The notes below the pieces were generated by a model. It worked only from the letters and a program-made list of their open reading frames with translations. It was not told the DNA's origin and did not search any database. The translations under genes and the position numbers were made by a program. A stretch of 64,000 nucleotides of DNA. Source: DASZPL01 sp035550315 (lineage in GTDB: Bacteria; Actinomycetota; Actinomycetes; JAFAQI01). The stretch spans positions 1 to 64,000 of the forward strand of contig DASZPL010000135.1 of NCBI GenBank assembly GCA_035550315.1, in the 5' to 3' direction. Shown one piece after another: positions 8,079 to 16,272 of the stretch; within the stretch, counting starts at the first letter, position 1, and every line of letters starts with the position of its first letter.

Positions 8079-9218
8079 TCACGCGAACCGGCGGCGCAGC
8101 TCGGCGGCCACGTCCGCCGGCCCGGGCATGGCGGCGATCTCGGCGGCGGCGCGTCCGGCCGCCGAGCGGTACGCCGGGTCGTCGAGCACCTTGTGCACCG
8201 CCGCGCGCAGCGACTCGCTCGTCACCTCGCCGGGCTGCAGCGATATCGCGATGCCCGCGCGTTCGAGTGCGACCGCGTTGCTGAAGTTGTCGGCGCCTTG
8301 CGGGATCGCGACCTGCGGCAAGCCGTGAGCGATCGCGCCGAACATCGTTCCCGAGCCGGCGTGGTGCACCACCGCGGTGCATGACGGCAGCAGCTCGGCC
8401 TGCGGCACGAACCGCTCTACCCGGGCGTTCGGCGGGACCGGCTCGAGCGCCGCCGGGTCGTTGTTGCGGCCGACCGTGACGACGACGTCGACCGGCTCGC
8501 CCGCCAGGCCGTCAAGCGCCGCCCGGAAGATGCTCGAGTCGACGTTCGAGAAGGTGCCGAGCGTGACGTAGACGGTCGGGCGCTCGGGCCGACTGGCTGA
8601 TCGCCCGGGCGGGTCGGTCGGCCGCAGCAACAGGACGTCGCCGTGCGGCACCTCGGCCGGCTCGATCGAGGGCGGGCACACGGCGATGGTGGCGTCGCCG
8701 TACACGCCGCCGTCGGCCGGGATGTCGTGGCCGAACGACCGCCACAGCGGGGAGAGCGCGTCCGCGGCGAGGTGCAGCACGTCGAGCGGGATGCGGGGAC
8801 CCACCAAGTGGTGCACCGCCGCCGCGTCGAGCAGCCGCGTCGCCAGGGGACCGGCGAACGCCAGGTAGTCGTAGAGCACGAGGTCGGGTTGCAGCGCACG
8901 TCCCGCGTCGAGGACGCCGTCGATCATGTCGTCGGCCGCGATCTCGCCGAACAGCCGCGGCGTGAAGTAGTAGGCGATCCGGCCCGGCGGCACCCCGTCG
9001 CCCGCCGTACCGCGGATTCGTCCGTTCAGCCGCTCGAACCACACACCCAGGCCACCACCGGCCGGGTGAAACGCGGCCCCGGTCGAGGCGATCGGGTCGC
9101 GGGCGTCCTCGCCGGTCGCAACGACGACCTCGTCGCCGCCGTCCACCAGCTGGCGCAGCAATGGCAGCAGTGGCGTCACGTGGCCGGCTTGCGGGATGCA
9201 CGTGACCAGGACCTTCAT
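8079..9218 (-). CDS. GT1-type glycosyltransferase (UDP-glycosyltransferase/MGT family)
   Basis: A 379-aa GT-B-fold glycosyltransferase like those that glycosylate macrolides, lipids or flavonoids. The N-terminal Rossmann domain begins Met-Lys-Val-Leu-Val-Thr and has the Gln-Ala-Gly-His-Val-Thr-Pro acceptor-side motif with the catalytic-type His near residue 13. The C-terminal donor domain has His-His-Ala-Gly-Ser-Gly-Thr and Gly-Ala-Asp-Asn-Phe-Ser-Asn-Ala around residues 280-310. The ATG at 9218 is preferred over a GTG seven codons upstream because the canonical first beta-strand begins there. It is convergent with the beta-helix gene with only one base between the stops. Donor sugar and acceptor cannot be read from sequence. 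Confidence 0.85.
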   Translation of the reverse strand: MKVLVTCIPQAGHVTPLLPLLRQLVDGGDEVVVATGEDARDPIASTGAAFHPAGGGLGVWFERLNGRIRGTAGDGVPPGRIAYYFTPRLFGEIAADDMIDGVLDAGRALQPDLVLYDYLAFAGPLATRLLDAAAVHHLVGPRIPLDVLHLAADALSPLWRSFGHDIPADGGVYGDATIAVCPPSIEPAEVPHGDVLLLRPTDPPGRSASRPERPTVYVTLGTFSNVDSSIFRAALDGLAGEPVDVVVTVGRNNDPAALEPVPPNARVERFVPQAELLPSCTAVVHHAGSGTMFGAIAHGLPQVAIPQGADNFSNAVALERAGIAISLQPGEVTSESLRAAVHKVLDDPAYRSAAGRAAAEIAAMPGPADVAAELRRRFA

Positions 9219-9387
9219 GCCGCCGAGCGTGCCAGACACCGACGGAGGGTCGCAGCGGAACCTAACCGCCGCGCCAGGCCGGAGCGAGCGGATCTTCGAC
9301 GCGAAAAACCATCACTTCGGGCCATAGCGCCGGGATTCGGCGTTTCCGATGCTGGAACGACATCGATTAGCGACGGGGAGACGCCGT

Positions 9388-10899
9388 ATGACCACTGCAC
9401 GGACCGCCGCCCGGCCGATCGTGCCGGAGCAGGCCATTCCGGGCAACCAGCGGCGCGGTTCGATGCCGGACGCGATCGAAGCGACTCCCGACTTCTACGA
9501 GCAGCTGCTCGAAGCCGCGCCGGACGGCATCGTCGTGGTCGACGACACCGGCACCATCCTGCTGGCCAACCGCAAGGCGGAAGCGTTGTTCGGCTGGCCT
9601 CGCGACGAGTTGCTCGGAAAGTCGCTCGAGACGCTCGTGCCGCATCGCGCGCGACCCAGCCATCCGACCCACCGCAGCGGTTACATGCAGGATCCACGCA
9701 ACCGGCCCATGGGCTCGGGCCTGGAACTGACCGCGCTGCGCGCGGACGGCAGCGAGTTTCCGGTCGACATCAGTCTCAGCCCGCTCGTGACCGAAGTCGG
9801 CACCTACGTGTCGGCCGCTGTACGGGATGCCACCGACCGGAAGCAGACCGAGCTGGAGCTTCGCGCGGCGAACACCCGGCTGCGCGACGCGGTGTCGGAC
9901 CTGGAGGGCCGCTCCCGGGACATGGCCGCGCTGTCGCGGGCCAGCCAGGTGATGCAGAGCTGCTCGCGGCTGGACGAGGCGCTCCAGGTGATCGCCCGCG
10001 CTGCGGCGGGCTTGTTCGAAGGCGTGCCGGGCGGCGTCTACGTGCTCAACGACGAGCGCGGGTTGCTGGAGTCGGCCGCCATTTGGGCCGGCCTGCCGCC
10101 GAGCGAGCCGTTCCGCCCGGAGGACTGCTGGGCGCTGCGGACCGGGCACGTTCACCTGCTCGGCGACGACGAGCTTGCCCTGCCGTGCAACCACGTGCCG
10201 CACCCGACCGAGTGGGCGGTCTGCGTGCCGCTGGTGGCGCAGAGCGAGATGCTCGGCGTCGTCCACCTGCTGGCGCCGGAAAGCCGGCCGGAGCCCGGGT
10301 ACCTGCATCGCGTGCAGGAGATCGCCACCTTGGTGCGCGACCAGTGGAGCCTCACACTGGCCAACCTGCGACTGCGCGACACGTTGCGCGACCAGTCCAT
10401 CCGCGACCCGCTGACCGGGCTGTTCAACCGGCGGTTCCTCGACGAGTTCCTCGATCGCGAGCTGCAGCGGGCGCGGCGGCGCGGTCATGCGGTCACGCTC
10501 GGCTTGCTCGATTTGGATCACTTCAAGCTGTTCAACGACACCCACGGACACCACGGCGGCGACACCGTGCTCCGCGACCTCGGCCGCTACCTGCTCGAAG
10601 GCACCCGCGGCGAGGACGTGGTCGCGCGGTTCGGCGGCGAGGAGTTCGTCGTCGTCATGCCGGACACCAACGTCGACGACGGGATGGTGCGGATCGCGGC
10701 GCTCGCCGAAGGCTGGCGGCATCGCTGCGCCGACGGCGGCAGCGTGTTGCAGCCGTTCCCGACGATCTCGATCGGCGTCGCCGACTACCCGACGTTCTCG
10801 GAGAGCGCGCACGAGTTGCTGGGCGCTGCCGACCGCGCGCTCTACCGCGCGAAGCAGGACGGCCGCGACCGCCTGGTGCTCGCCGGGACGACGGCCTAG
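9388..10899 (+). CDS. PAS-GAF-GGDEF diguanylate cyclase
   Basis: A 503-aa soluble cyclic-di-GMP synthase. A PAS domain (about residues 33-155) is followed by a short coiled-coil linker, a GAF domain (about 185-330) and a GGDEF domain (about 335-500). The active-site loop is Gly416-Gly-Glu-Glu-Phe420, intact, and an RxxD inhibitory site (Arg407 to Asp410) lies exactly five residues before it, so product feedback inhibition is expected. No membrane segment is present. The ATG at 9388 is chosen over the one at 9349 because GGGGAG lies 7 nt upstream. It is divergent from the glycosyltransferase. The signal sensed by PAS and GAF is unknown. Confidence 0.9.
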   Translation: MTTARTAARPIVPEQAIPGNQRRGSMPDAIEATPDFYEQLLEAAPDGIVVVDDTGTILLANRKAEALFGWPRDELLGKSLETLVPHRARPSHPTHRSGYMQDPRNRPMGSGLELTALRADGSEFPVDISLSPLVTEVGTYVSAAVRDATDRKQTELELRAANTRLRDAVSDLEGRSRDMAALSRASQVMQSCSRLDEALQVIARAAAGLFEGVPGGVYVLNDERGLLESAAIWAGLPPSEPFRPEDCWALRTGHVHLLGDDELALPCNHVPHPTEWAVCVPLVAQSEMLGVVHLLAPESRPEPGYLHRVQEIATLVRDQWSLTLANLRLRDTLRDQSIRDPLTGLFNRRFLDEFLDRELQRARRRGHAVTLGLLDLDHFKLFNDTHGHHGGDTVLRDLGRYLLEGTRGEDVVARFGGEEFVVVMPDTNVDDGMVRIAALAEGWRHRCADGGSVLQPFPTISIGVADYPTFSESAHELLGAADRALYRAKQDGRDRLVLAGTTA

Positions 10900-10905
10900 T
10901 CGGCG

Positions 10906-11622
10906 CTACGCGGCGCGGTAGATGACGAACGACGCCGCGACGTACTGGCAGACGAACGCCGCCACCGTGCAGGCGTGGAAGATCTCGTGGAAGCCGAACC
11001 ACCGCGGGCTCGGGTTTGGCCGGCGCAGCCCGTAGACCAGCCCGCCGACGGTGTAGAGGCCGCCGCCCACGACGATCAGCGTGAACGCCGGGACACCGGT
11101 GCCGTGCAGCAGCTGTGGCACGAACAACGCCGCTGCCCAGCCCAGTCCGACGTACAGCGGGACGTAGAGCCAGCGAGGCGCAGCCACCCAGAACACCCGG
11201 AAGAAGACGCCGACCAGCGCCGTGCCCCAGACCGCTGCCAGGACGGCGATCCGGTCGTCGCCGTGCAGCGCGAGCACCGCGAACGGCGTGTAGGTCCCGG
11301 CGATCAGCAGAAAGATGTTGGCGTGGTCGAGCCGCTTCAGCCGGCGCTCGATCACCGGTGACCAGTTGCCGCGGTGGTAGATGGCGCTGGTCGTGAACAG
11401 CAGCACCGAGGTGACGACGTACGCCGCCGCGGCGCCGGCCGCGGGCCCGGTCGGCGCGAGCGCGATCAGGACGACGCCGGCCGCGAGCGCGATCGGCGAG
11501 GTCACGGCGTGCGACCAGCCGCGCAGCCGCGGCTTTGCCGCTGCGACGACGTCGCCGGCGCGGTCGACCGCTCGCTGTCCGGCTTGCAGCGCGGCAGCGG
11601 CGAGGTCGCGGGGTTCGGTCAT
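10906..11622 (-). CDS. Hemolysin III / PAQR-family membrane protein
   Basis: A 238-aa integral membrane protein with about seven hydrophobic segments. It has the family marks: Ser-Ala-Ile-Tyr-His in the first third, Asp-His-Ala-Asn-Ile-Phe with Ala-Gly-Thr-Tyr-Thr-Pro-Phe in the middle, and the C-terminal His-Glu-Ile-Phe-His motif; these His and Asp residues form the metal site in PAQR-type hydrolases. The bacterial proteins are called hemolysin III or YqfA, but their natural role is not settled. The ATG at 11622 gives the standard length for the family. It converges on the diguanylate cyclase gene with 6 nt between. Confidence 0.85.
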   Translation of the reverse strand: MTEPRDLAAAALQAGQRAVDRAGDVVAAAKPRLRGWSHAVTSPIALAAGVVLIALAPTGPAAGAAAAYVVTSVLLFTTSAIYHRGNWSPVIERRLKRLDHANIFLLIAGTYTPFAVLALHGDDRIAVLAAVWGTALVGVFFRVFWVAAPRWLYVPLYVGLGWAAALFVPQLLHGTGVPAFTLIVVGGGLYTVGGLVYGLRRPNPSPRWFGFHEIFHACTVAAFVCQYVAASFVIYRAA

Positions 11623-11778
11623 CACGACTTTCGGTCGGGGAACGCCCCCCATTGTTGCCTGACCGCGCGGCGGCCACACCAGGGACCGCGAAATCACAGC
11701 AAGGGCGCAGTGACCTCTCAGCAAGCATTCAGCCCGCGCGTGCACCTTCGGGTACAGGTCAATAACCCGGAGGGTGAA

Positions 11779-13131
11779 ATGAGCGACCTGTTCTGGCCGC
11801 CGGTGTCCGGCGGCGACGAGGACGGCGGGCGAAGCGAGCGCGCTGACGAGCCTGTCGGCGCGACCGCCGCCGAGCATCGCACCGAGCCACTGTTTGCCGA
11901 GCCGCTCGCCGGTGGCGCCGGTGGCGGCGGCGACGCAGGGCCGACCTGGCAGCGCAGCGAACCGCCGAGCGACGGCCCGCGTCGGCGCTGGGGCGTGCTG
12001 CCGGTCGCGGCCATCACGGCGTTCGTCTTCGGCGCCGGCGGGGTTGCCGTCGGCGCTGAGCTGATCAACAACGGCGGCTCCGACAACCCGCCGTCGGCCG
12101 GGCTGTCGGTGTCGACCGCGAGCCCGACCTCGCTGGCAACGATCCCGCGCTCCTACGCGAAGGTCGCCGCTCAGGTGTTGCCGTCGGTGGTGTCGATCAA
12201 CGTCACGACCTCCGGTGGCGGTGACAGCGGCTCCGGCGTCGTGGTCCGCTCGAACGGCTACATCCTGACCAACAACCACGTCGTGTCGGCTGCCGGCAAC
12301 GGCGGTTCGGTGTCGGTCACGTTCAACGACGGGTCCACCAGCAAGGCGTCGATCGTCGGCACCGATCCGCTCGACGACCTCGCGGTCATCAAGGTGGACA
12401 AGAGCGGCCTGACGCCGGCCAACCTCGGCGACAGCGCGCAGCTGCAGGTCGGCGACCCGGTGCTCGCGGTCGGCTCACCGCTCGGCCTGAGCGGCACCGT
12501 GACGTCGGGCATCGTGTCCGCCCTGAACCGTCCGGTGCAGACCCAGGAGGAGACACCGCAGCAGCAGAACCCGTTCGGCTTCGGCTTCGGCAACGGCGGC
12601 TCGCAGCAGCAGTCGCAACCCACGGTGATCGACGCGATCCAGACGGACGCGGCGATCAACCCGGGCAACTCCGGCGGCGCCCTGGTGAACATGGCCGGTC
12701 AGGTGATCGGCATCAACTCGGCGATCGCCACCCTCGGCAGCTCCGACCTCGGCGGGCAGAGCGGCAACATCGGCGTCGGCTTTGCGATCCCGATCAACCA
12801 GGCGCGCACGATCGCCGGCGAGCTGATCAACACCGGTCACGCCGAGCACCCGCTGCTCGGGGTCACGCTGACCGACGCGACCAACAGTGACGGCAGTACC
12901 CGCGCGGTCGTGCACTCGGTGACGTCGGGCGGGCCGGCGGACAAGGCCGGCATCAAGGCAGGCGACGTCATCACCGCGGTCGACGGCCAGGCGACCGAAG
13001 GCGCGGACGCCGTCATCGCCGACGTCCGCTCGCATCAGCCGGGCGAGCGGGTGACGGTCACCGTTGAGCGCGGCGGCTCGACCAAGCACTTCACCGTGAC
13101 GCTGACGCAACAGTCATCGCAAAATGGATAG
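11779..13131 (+). CDS. Membrane-anchored HtrA/DegP-type serine protease (PepD-like)
   Basis: A 450-aa protease for envelope protein quality control. The N-terminal 70 residues are cytoplasmic and charged, one membrane anchor lies at about residues 71-93, a trypsin-like domain follows with the triad His167, Asp200 and Ser298 (Gly-Asn-Ser-Gly-Gly), and one PDZ domain covers about 350-445. GGAGG ends 5 nt before the ATG at 11779. The gene precedes a response regulator and a kinase on the same strand; in mycobacteria the homologous set is mprA-mprB-pepD. It is therefore likely to be part of the stress response it helps to read out. The stop lies within a tandem repeat (13121-13153). Confidence 0.93.
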   Translation: MSDLFWPPVSGGDEDGGRSERADEPVGATAAEHRTEPLFAEPLAGGAGGGGDAGPTWQRSEPPSDGPRRRWGVLPVAAITAFVFGAGGVAVGAELINNGGSDNPPSAGLSVSTASPTSLATIPRSYAKVAAQVLPSVVSINVTTSGGGDSGSGVVVRSNGYILTNNHVVSAAGNGGSVSVTFNDGSTSKASIVGTDPLDDLAVIKVDKSGLTPANLGDSAQLQVGDPVLAVGSPLGLSGTVTSGIVSALNRPVQTQEETPQQQNPFGFGFGNGGSQQQSQPTVIDAIQTDAAINPGNSGGALVNMAGQVIGINSAIATLGSSDLGGQSGNIGVGFAIPINQARTIAGELINTGHAEHPLLGVTLTDATNSDGSTRAVVHSVTSGGPADKAGIKAGDVITAVDGQATEGADAVIADVRSHQPGERVTVTVERGGSTKHFTVTLTQQSSQNG

Positions 13132-13153
13132 ATGACCAAAATGGATAGATGAC
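13121..13153 (+). repeat. 17-bp tandem duplication across the protease/regulator junction
   Basis: AAAATGGATAGATGAC occurs at 13121-13136 and again at 13138-13153. The first copy contains the protease stop (TAG 13129-13131); the second contains the regulator start (ATG 13149). The duplication also creates a six-codon frame, ATG 13132 to TGA 13150-13152, whose stop overlaps the regulator start as ATGA. No Shine-Dalgarno sequence stands before ATG 13149. Confidence 0.9.
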
Positions 13154-13844
13154 AGCGGGTTCGCAGGTGCTCGTGGTCGATGACGATCCGCAGTTGCGCG
13201 ACGCATTGACCCGAGCCCTCGAACTCGACGGCTACCAGGTCAGCACCGCGAGCAACGGGGTGAAGGCGCTGGAGTCGATCGGCCAGCGCCGGCCCGACGT
13301 GATGGTGCTCGACGTGATGATGCCGTACGTCGGCGGGCTCGACGTCTGCCGGACGTTGCGGGAACGCAAGGACCCGCTGCCGATCCTGGTGCTCACCGCC
13401 CGTGACGAGGTGGACGACCGGGTCGCCGGGCTCGACGCCGGCGCGGACGACTACCTGACCAAGCCGTTCGCGCTGGAGGAGCTGCGCGCGCGGCTGCGCG
13501 CGCTGCTGCGTCGTACCGCGCCGCCCGACGACGGCGCGGACGAGGTCCTGGAGTACGACGACCTGGTGGTGGACGTCGCCGCCCACACTGCGCACCGCAG
13601 CGACCGGTCGATCGACCTGACCCGCACGGAGTTCGCGCTGCTGGAGCTGTTGCTGCGCAACGCCGGCCGGCCGTTGCCGCGCGAGACCATCATGGAGCGG
13701 GTCTGGGGCTGGGAGTCCGAGCCGACCAGCAACTCGCTCGAAGTCTTCATCGGCTACCTGCGGCGCAAGACCGAGTCCGCCGGTGAGCCGCGGCTGATTC
13801 ACACCGTGCGCGGCGTCGGCTACGTGCTCCGGCACGAGCCATGA
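13149..13844 (+). CDS. OmpR-family response regulator (MprA-like)
   Basis: A 231-aa response regulator. The receiver domain (1-120) has the acidic pocket Asp11/Asp12, the phospho-acceptor Asp55 in Val-Leu-Asp-Val-Met-Met-Pro, and Lys at the end of the Tyr-Leu-Thr-Lys-Pro-Phe loop. The C-terminal winged helix (about 130-228) is of the OmpR/PhoB type, ending in the Arg-Gly-Val-Gly-Tyr-Val-Leu hairpin. It overlaps the kinase gene by four bases (ATGA). With the HtrA gene upstream it matches the mycobacterial MprAB-PepD stress module, although the gene order differs. Its start lies in the tandem repeat and may depend on reinitiation from the short upstream frame. Confidence 0.93.
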   Translation: MTAGSQVLVVDDDPQLRDALTRALELDGYQVSTASNGVKALESIGQRRPDVMVLDVMMPYVGGLDVCRTLRERKDPLPILVLTARDEVDDRVAGLDAGADDYLTKPFALEELRARLRALLRRTAPPDDGADEVLEYDDLVVDVAAHTAHRSDRSIDLTRTEFALLELLLRNAGRPLPRETIMERVWGWESEPTSNSLEVFIGYLRRKTESAGEPRLIHTVRGVGYVLRHEP

Positions 13845-15289
13845 CCGGTCCGGTTCCGCTCGTCCGCCGGCGGCTCGCCGCCGTCGACGAACGCTGGCGC
13901 GGCACTCCGATCCGCACCCGGCTCACCGCCGCGGCCGCGCTGGCCGCCACCGTGACGATCGTCGCCGTCGTCGCGGTCGCCTACGTCGCGGTCCGTCATG
14001 AGCTGCTCGGCAACATCGACAGCGAGCTGCGTCACCAGGCCGCCGACGTCCACCTCGTGCAGACGACCGGCATCAACGGGCCGCAGGTCTCCGTGCCGAA
14101 CGACATCGGCCACGTCGAGGGCTACGTGCAGGCGATCGACAACCGGGGCGGCGTCCAGTCGGTGTCGGTGACGTTGCCGGTGACGGCCAAGGATCGCGAC
14201 ATCGCCGGCGGCCACGGCGACGCCTGGCTGCGGACCACCGTCGTACAGGGCGTGCCGATGCGCATGCTGACCGTGCCGACCCGCTTCACCGGGGTCGCCA
14301 TCCAGGTCGCGCTGCCGCTCACCGCGACCGACAGCCAGCTGCACAAGGTCCGGATCGCGTTTTTGATCCTGGCGCTCTGTGGCTTCGGCCTGGTGGTGCT
14401 CGGCAGCTGGTTCGTCGTCCGCCGCACGATGCGGCCGGTCGCGCGGTTGACCGAGGCGGCCGAGCAGATCGCCGTCACCCGTGACCTGACCACCCGGATC
14501 GAGTCGTACGGCGACGACGAGCTCGGTCGGCTCGCGTCGACGTTCAACGGCATGCTCGATGCGCTGGAGCGGTCGCTCGGCCAGCAGCGGCAACTGATCC
14601 TCGACGCCAGTCACGAGCTGCGCACGCCGCTGGCGAGCCTGCGCACGAACGTCGAGGTGCTGCACGACGTCAACCGGCTCACCCCGGAGCAGCGGCGTTC
14701 GCTGCTCGACGGCATCGTCACCCAGCTCGACGAGCTGACCGCGCTCGTCGCCGATGTGGTCGAACTGGCGCGGGGCGAGGCGCCGGCGACCGCGCAACGC
14801 GAAGTGGCGTTCGACGAGCTGGTCATCACGGCGACCGAGCGCGCGCGCCGTCACTGGCCGCAGGTGGTGTTCATGCTCGCGACCGAGCCGGCGACGGTGC
14901 GCGGCATCCCGGCGCGGTTGGACCGCGCCGTCGCCAACCTGCTCGACAACGCCGGGAAGTTCAGTCCGCCGGGCAGTGTCGTCGACGTGACGCAGACCGC
15001 CGACGGCACGCTGTCGGTGGCCGACCGTGGTCCCGGGGTGCCGCCGGACGCGTTGCCGCACGTGTTCGACCGGTTCTACCGAGCCGACGAGGCGCGAGCG
15101 CTGCCCGGCTCCGGGCTCGGCCTCGCCATCGTCAAGCAGGTCATCGACGGCCACGGCGGGACGGTCACCATGACCAACCGGCCGGACGGCGGCGCCGTGG
15201 TGCAGGTCTCGTTGCCAGTGATCGACAACGACGACGTCGCTGAGGGGAACGCTGAGGTGCTGACCGAATCGGCGCCCGTCGTCACCTGA
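13841..15289 (+). CDS. Sensor histidine kinase (MprB-like)
   Basis: A 482-aa membrane kinase. Membrane segments at about 24-47 and 166-190 enclose an extracytoplasmic sensor of about 115 residues. HAMP (190-240) is followed by the dimerisation helix with phospho-acceptor His258 in Ala-Ser-His-Glu-Leu-Arg-Thr-Pro-Leu. The ATPase domain has the N box Asn-Leu-Leu-Asp-Asn-Ala, Asp-Arg-Gly-Pro-Gly-Val and Gly-Ser-Gly-Leu-Gly-Leu-Ala. Start ATG 13841 overlaps the regulator stop. It presumably phosphorylates the adjacent regulator in response to envelope stress, by analogy to MprB. Confidence 0.93.
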   Translation: MTGPVPLVRRRLAAVDERWRGTPIRTRLTAAAALAATVTIVAVVAVAYVAVRHELLGNIDSELRHQAADVHLVQTTGINGPQVSVPNDIGHVEGYVQAIDNRGGVQSVSVTLPVTAKDRDIAGGHGDAWLRTTVVQGVPMRMLTVPTRFTGVAIQVALPLTATDSQLHKVRIAFLILALCGFGLVVLGSWFVVRRTMRPVARLTEAAEQIAVTRDLTTRIESYGDDELGRLASTFNGMLDALERSLGQQRQLILDASHELRTPLASLRTNVEVLHDVNRLTPEQRRSLLDGIVTQLDELTALVADVVELARGEAPATAQREVAFDELVITATERARRHWPQVVFMLATEPATVRGIPARLDRAVANLLDNAGKFSPPGSVVDVTQTADGTLSVADRGPGVPPDALPHVFDRFYRADEARALPGSGLGLAIVKQVIDGHGGTVTMTNRPDGGAVVQVSLPVIDNDDVAEGNAEVLTESAPVVT

Positions 15290-15297
15290 CCGCGCCG

Positions 15298-15303
15298 TAC
15301 GCT
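15298..15303 (+). promoter_or_regulatory. -10 box of a leaderless transcript (PAP2 gene)
   Basis: TACGCT fits TAnnnT and ends 6 nt before the GTG at 15310, so transcription would start at or next to the start codon. No Shine-Dalgarno sequence is present. Confidence 0.5.
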
Positions 15304-15309
15304 TCAGGC

Positions 15310-16272
15310 GTGTCGTGGGTGCAGCACGTTTCGTGGCTGCGGCTGAACGTGCACAGCGCGACCCTGCTCGCCGCCTTGATGTTCGGGTTGTCGGCGTTGA
15401 CGAGGCTGTTGCCGGCCCACGTCGGCGTGGGTGTCGTCCAGCCGCGGCGCTGGCCGCGGTTCGTCAGCGCCGCGGCGTTTGAAGTCGGGCTGGTCTGCGC
15501 CTTGTTTGCGCTGTGGCAGGTCGCGAACCGGCTGGCGCACGGGCACATCAGCGGCGGGCTCGCGACCGGCCGCTGGATCTGGCACATCGAGCGCGTCATG
15601 CATCTGCCCAGCGAGGTCGACGCGCAGCAGCTGATCCTCGGCCACCCCTGGCTGGTCCAGGCGATGAACTACTACTACGACACCGTCCACATGACCGCGA
15701 TGGCACTGTTCCTCGTCTGGTTGTGGCTGCGCCACCGCGACCGCTACCGGTTCGTGCGCAACATCGTCGTGGCGTTCACGGGCATGTCGCTCCTCGTGCA
15801 GATGATGGCGGTGGCTCCACCGCGGCTGATCGGCGGCGTCGGCCTGATTGACACCGCGCAGCAGTACGGCCAGTCGGTCTACGCCGCGTTCCCCGCCAAC
15901 ATCGCCGACCAGTACGCCGCCATGCCGTCGATCCACGTCGGCTGGGCGGTGCTGATCTCGGTCGCGATCGTCGCGTGCAGCACGAGTCGCTGGCGCTGGC
16001 TGGCGCTGCTGCACGCCGCGATCACTAGCTTCGTCGTGGTCGCGACCGCGAACCACTACTGGCTCGACGGCATCGCCGCCCTCGGCCTGCTGGGGCTTGC
16101 CTGGCTGATCGCGCTCGGCATCGACCACCTCCCCCTCCCCACCCCCGCGATGATCATGAGCGGTTTCGCAAGAAATCGCCCGGCAGCTGCGAAACCGCTC
16201 ATGATCACCGAGGAAACGGCGGGGGAGGAGGCGGCGGCGGCGGGTCAGATCCAGCAGGGCGCGTTTTCCTGA
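15310..16272 (+). CDS. PAP2-superfamily membrane phosphatase/transferase
   Basis: A 320-aa polytopic membrane protein with about six hydrophobic segments. The phosphatase-like motifs are Met205-Pro-Ser-Ile-His-Val-Gly-Trp and, about 40 residues later, Asn-His-Tyr-Trp-Leu-Asp; these fit the C-terminal PAP2 group that includes inositol-phosphoceramide-synthase-like proteins. A lipid phosphatase or phospholipid head-group transferase is likely. The last 40 residues are hydrophilic and are encoded partly by a perfect 20-bp inverted repeat (16151-16207), so this tail may be a late addition. The gene overlaps the 3' end of the convergent mannosyltransferase by 28 nt. Confidence 0.8.
   Translation: MSWVQHVSWLRLNVHSATLLAALMFGLSALTRLLPAHVGVGVVQPRRWPRFVSAAAFEVGLVCALFALWQVANRLAHGHISGGLATGRWIWHIERVMHLPSEVDAQQLILGHPWLVQAMNYYYDTVHMTAMALFLVWLWLRHRDRYRFVRNIVVAFTGMSLLVQMMAVAPPRLIGGVGLIDTAQQYGQSVYAAFPANIADQYAAMPSIHVGWAVLISVAIVACSTSRWRWLALLHAAITSFVVVATANHYWLDGIAALGLLGLAWLIALGIDHLPLPTPAMIMSGFARNRPAAAKPLMITEETAGEEAAAAGQIQQGAFS
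16151..16207. repeat. Perfect 20-bp inverted repeat (REP-like palindrome) inside a coding end
   Basis: TGATCATGAGCGGTTTCGCA (16151-16170) is exactly complementary to 16188-16207, with a 17-nt loop. It lies inside the last codons of the PAP2 gene and 38 nt from the stop of the convergent gene. As RNA it would form a very stable hairpin on either strand and could terminate both genes. Its shape suggests a repetitive extragenic palindrome. Confidence 0.85.
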
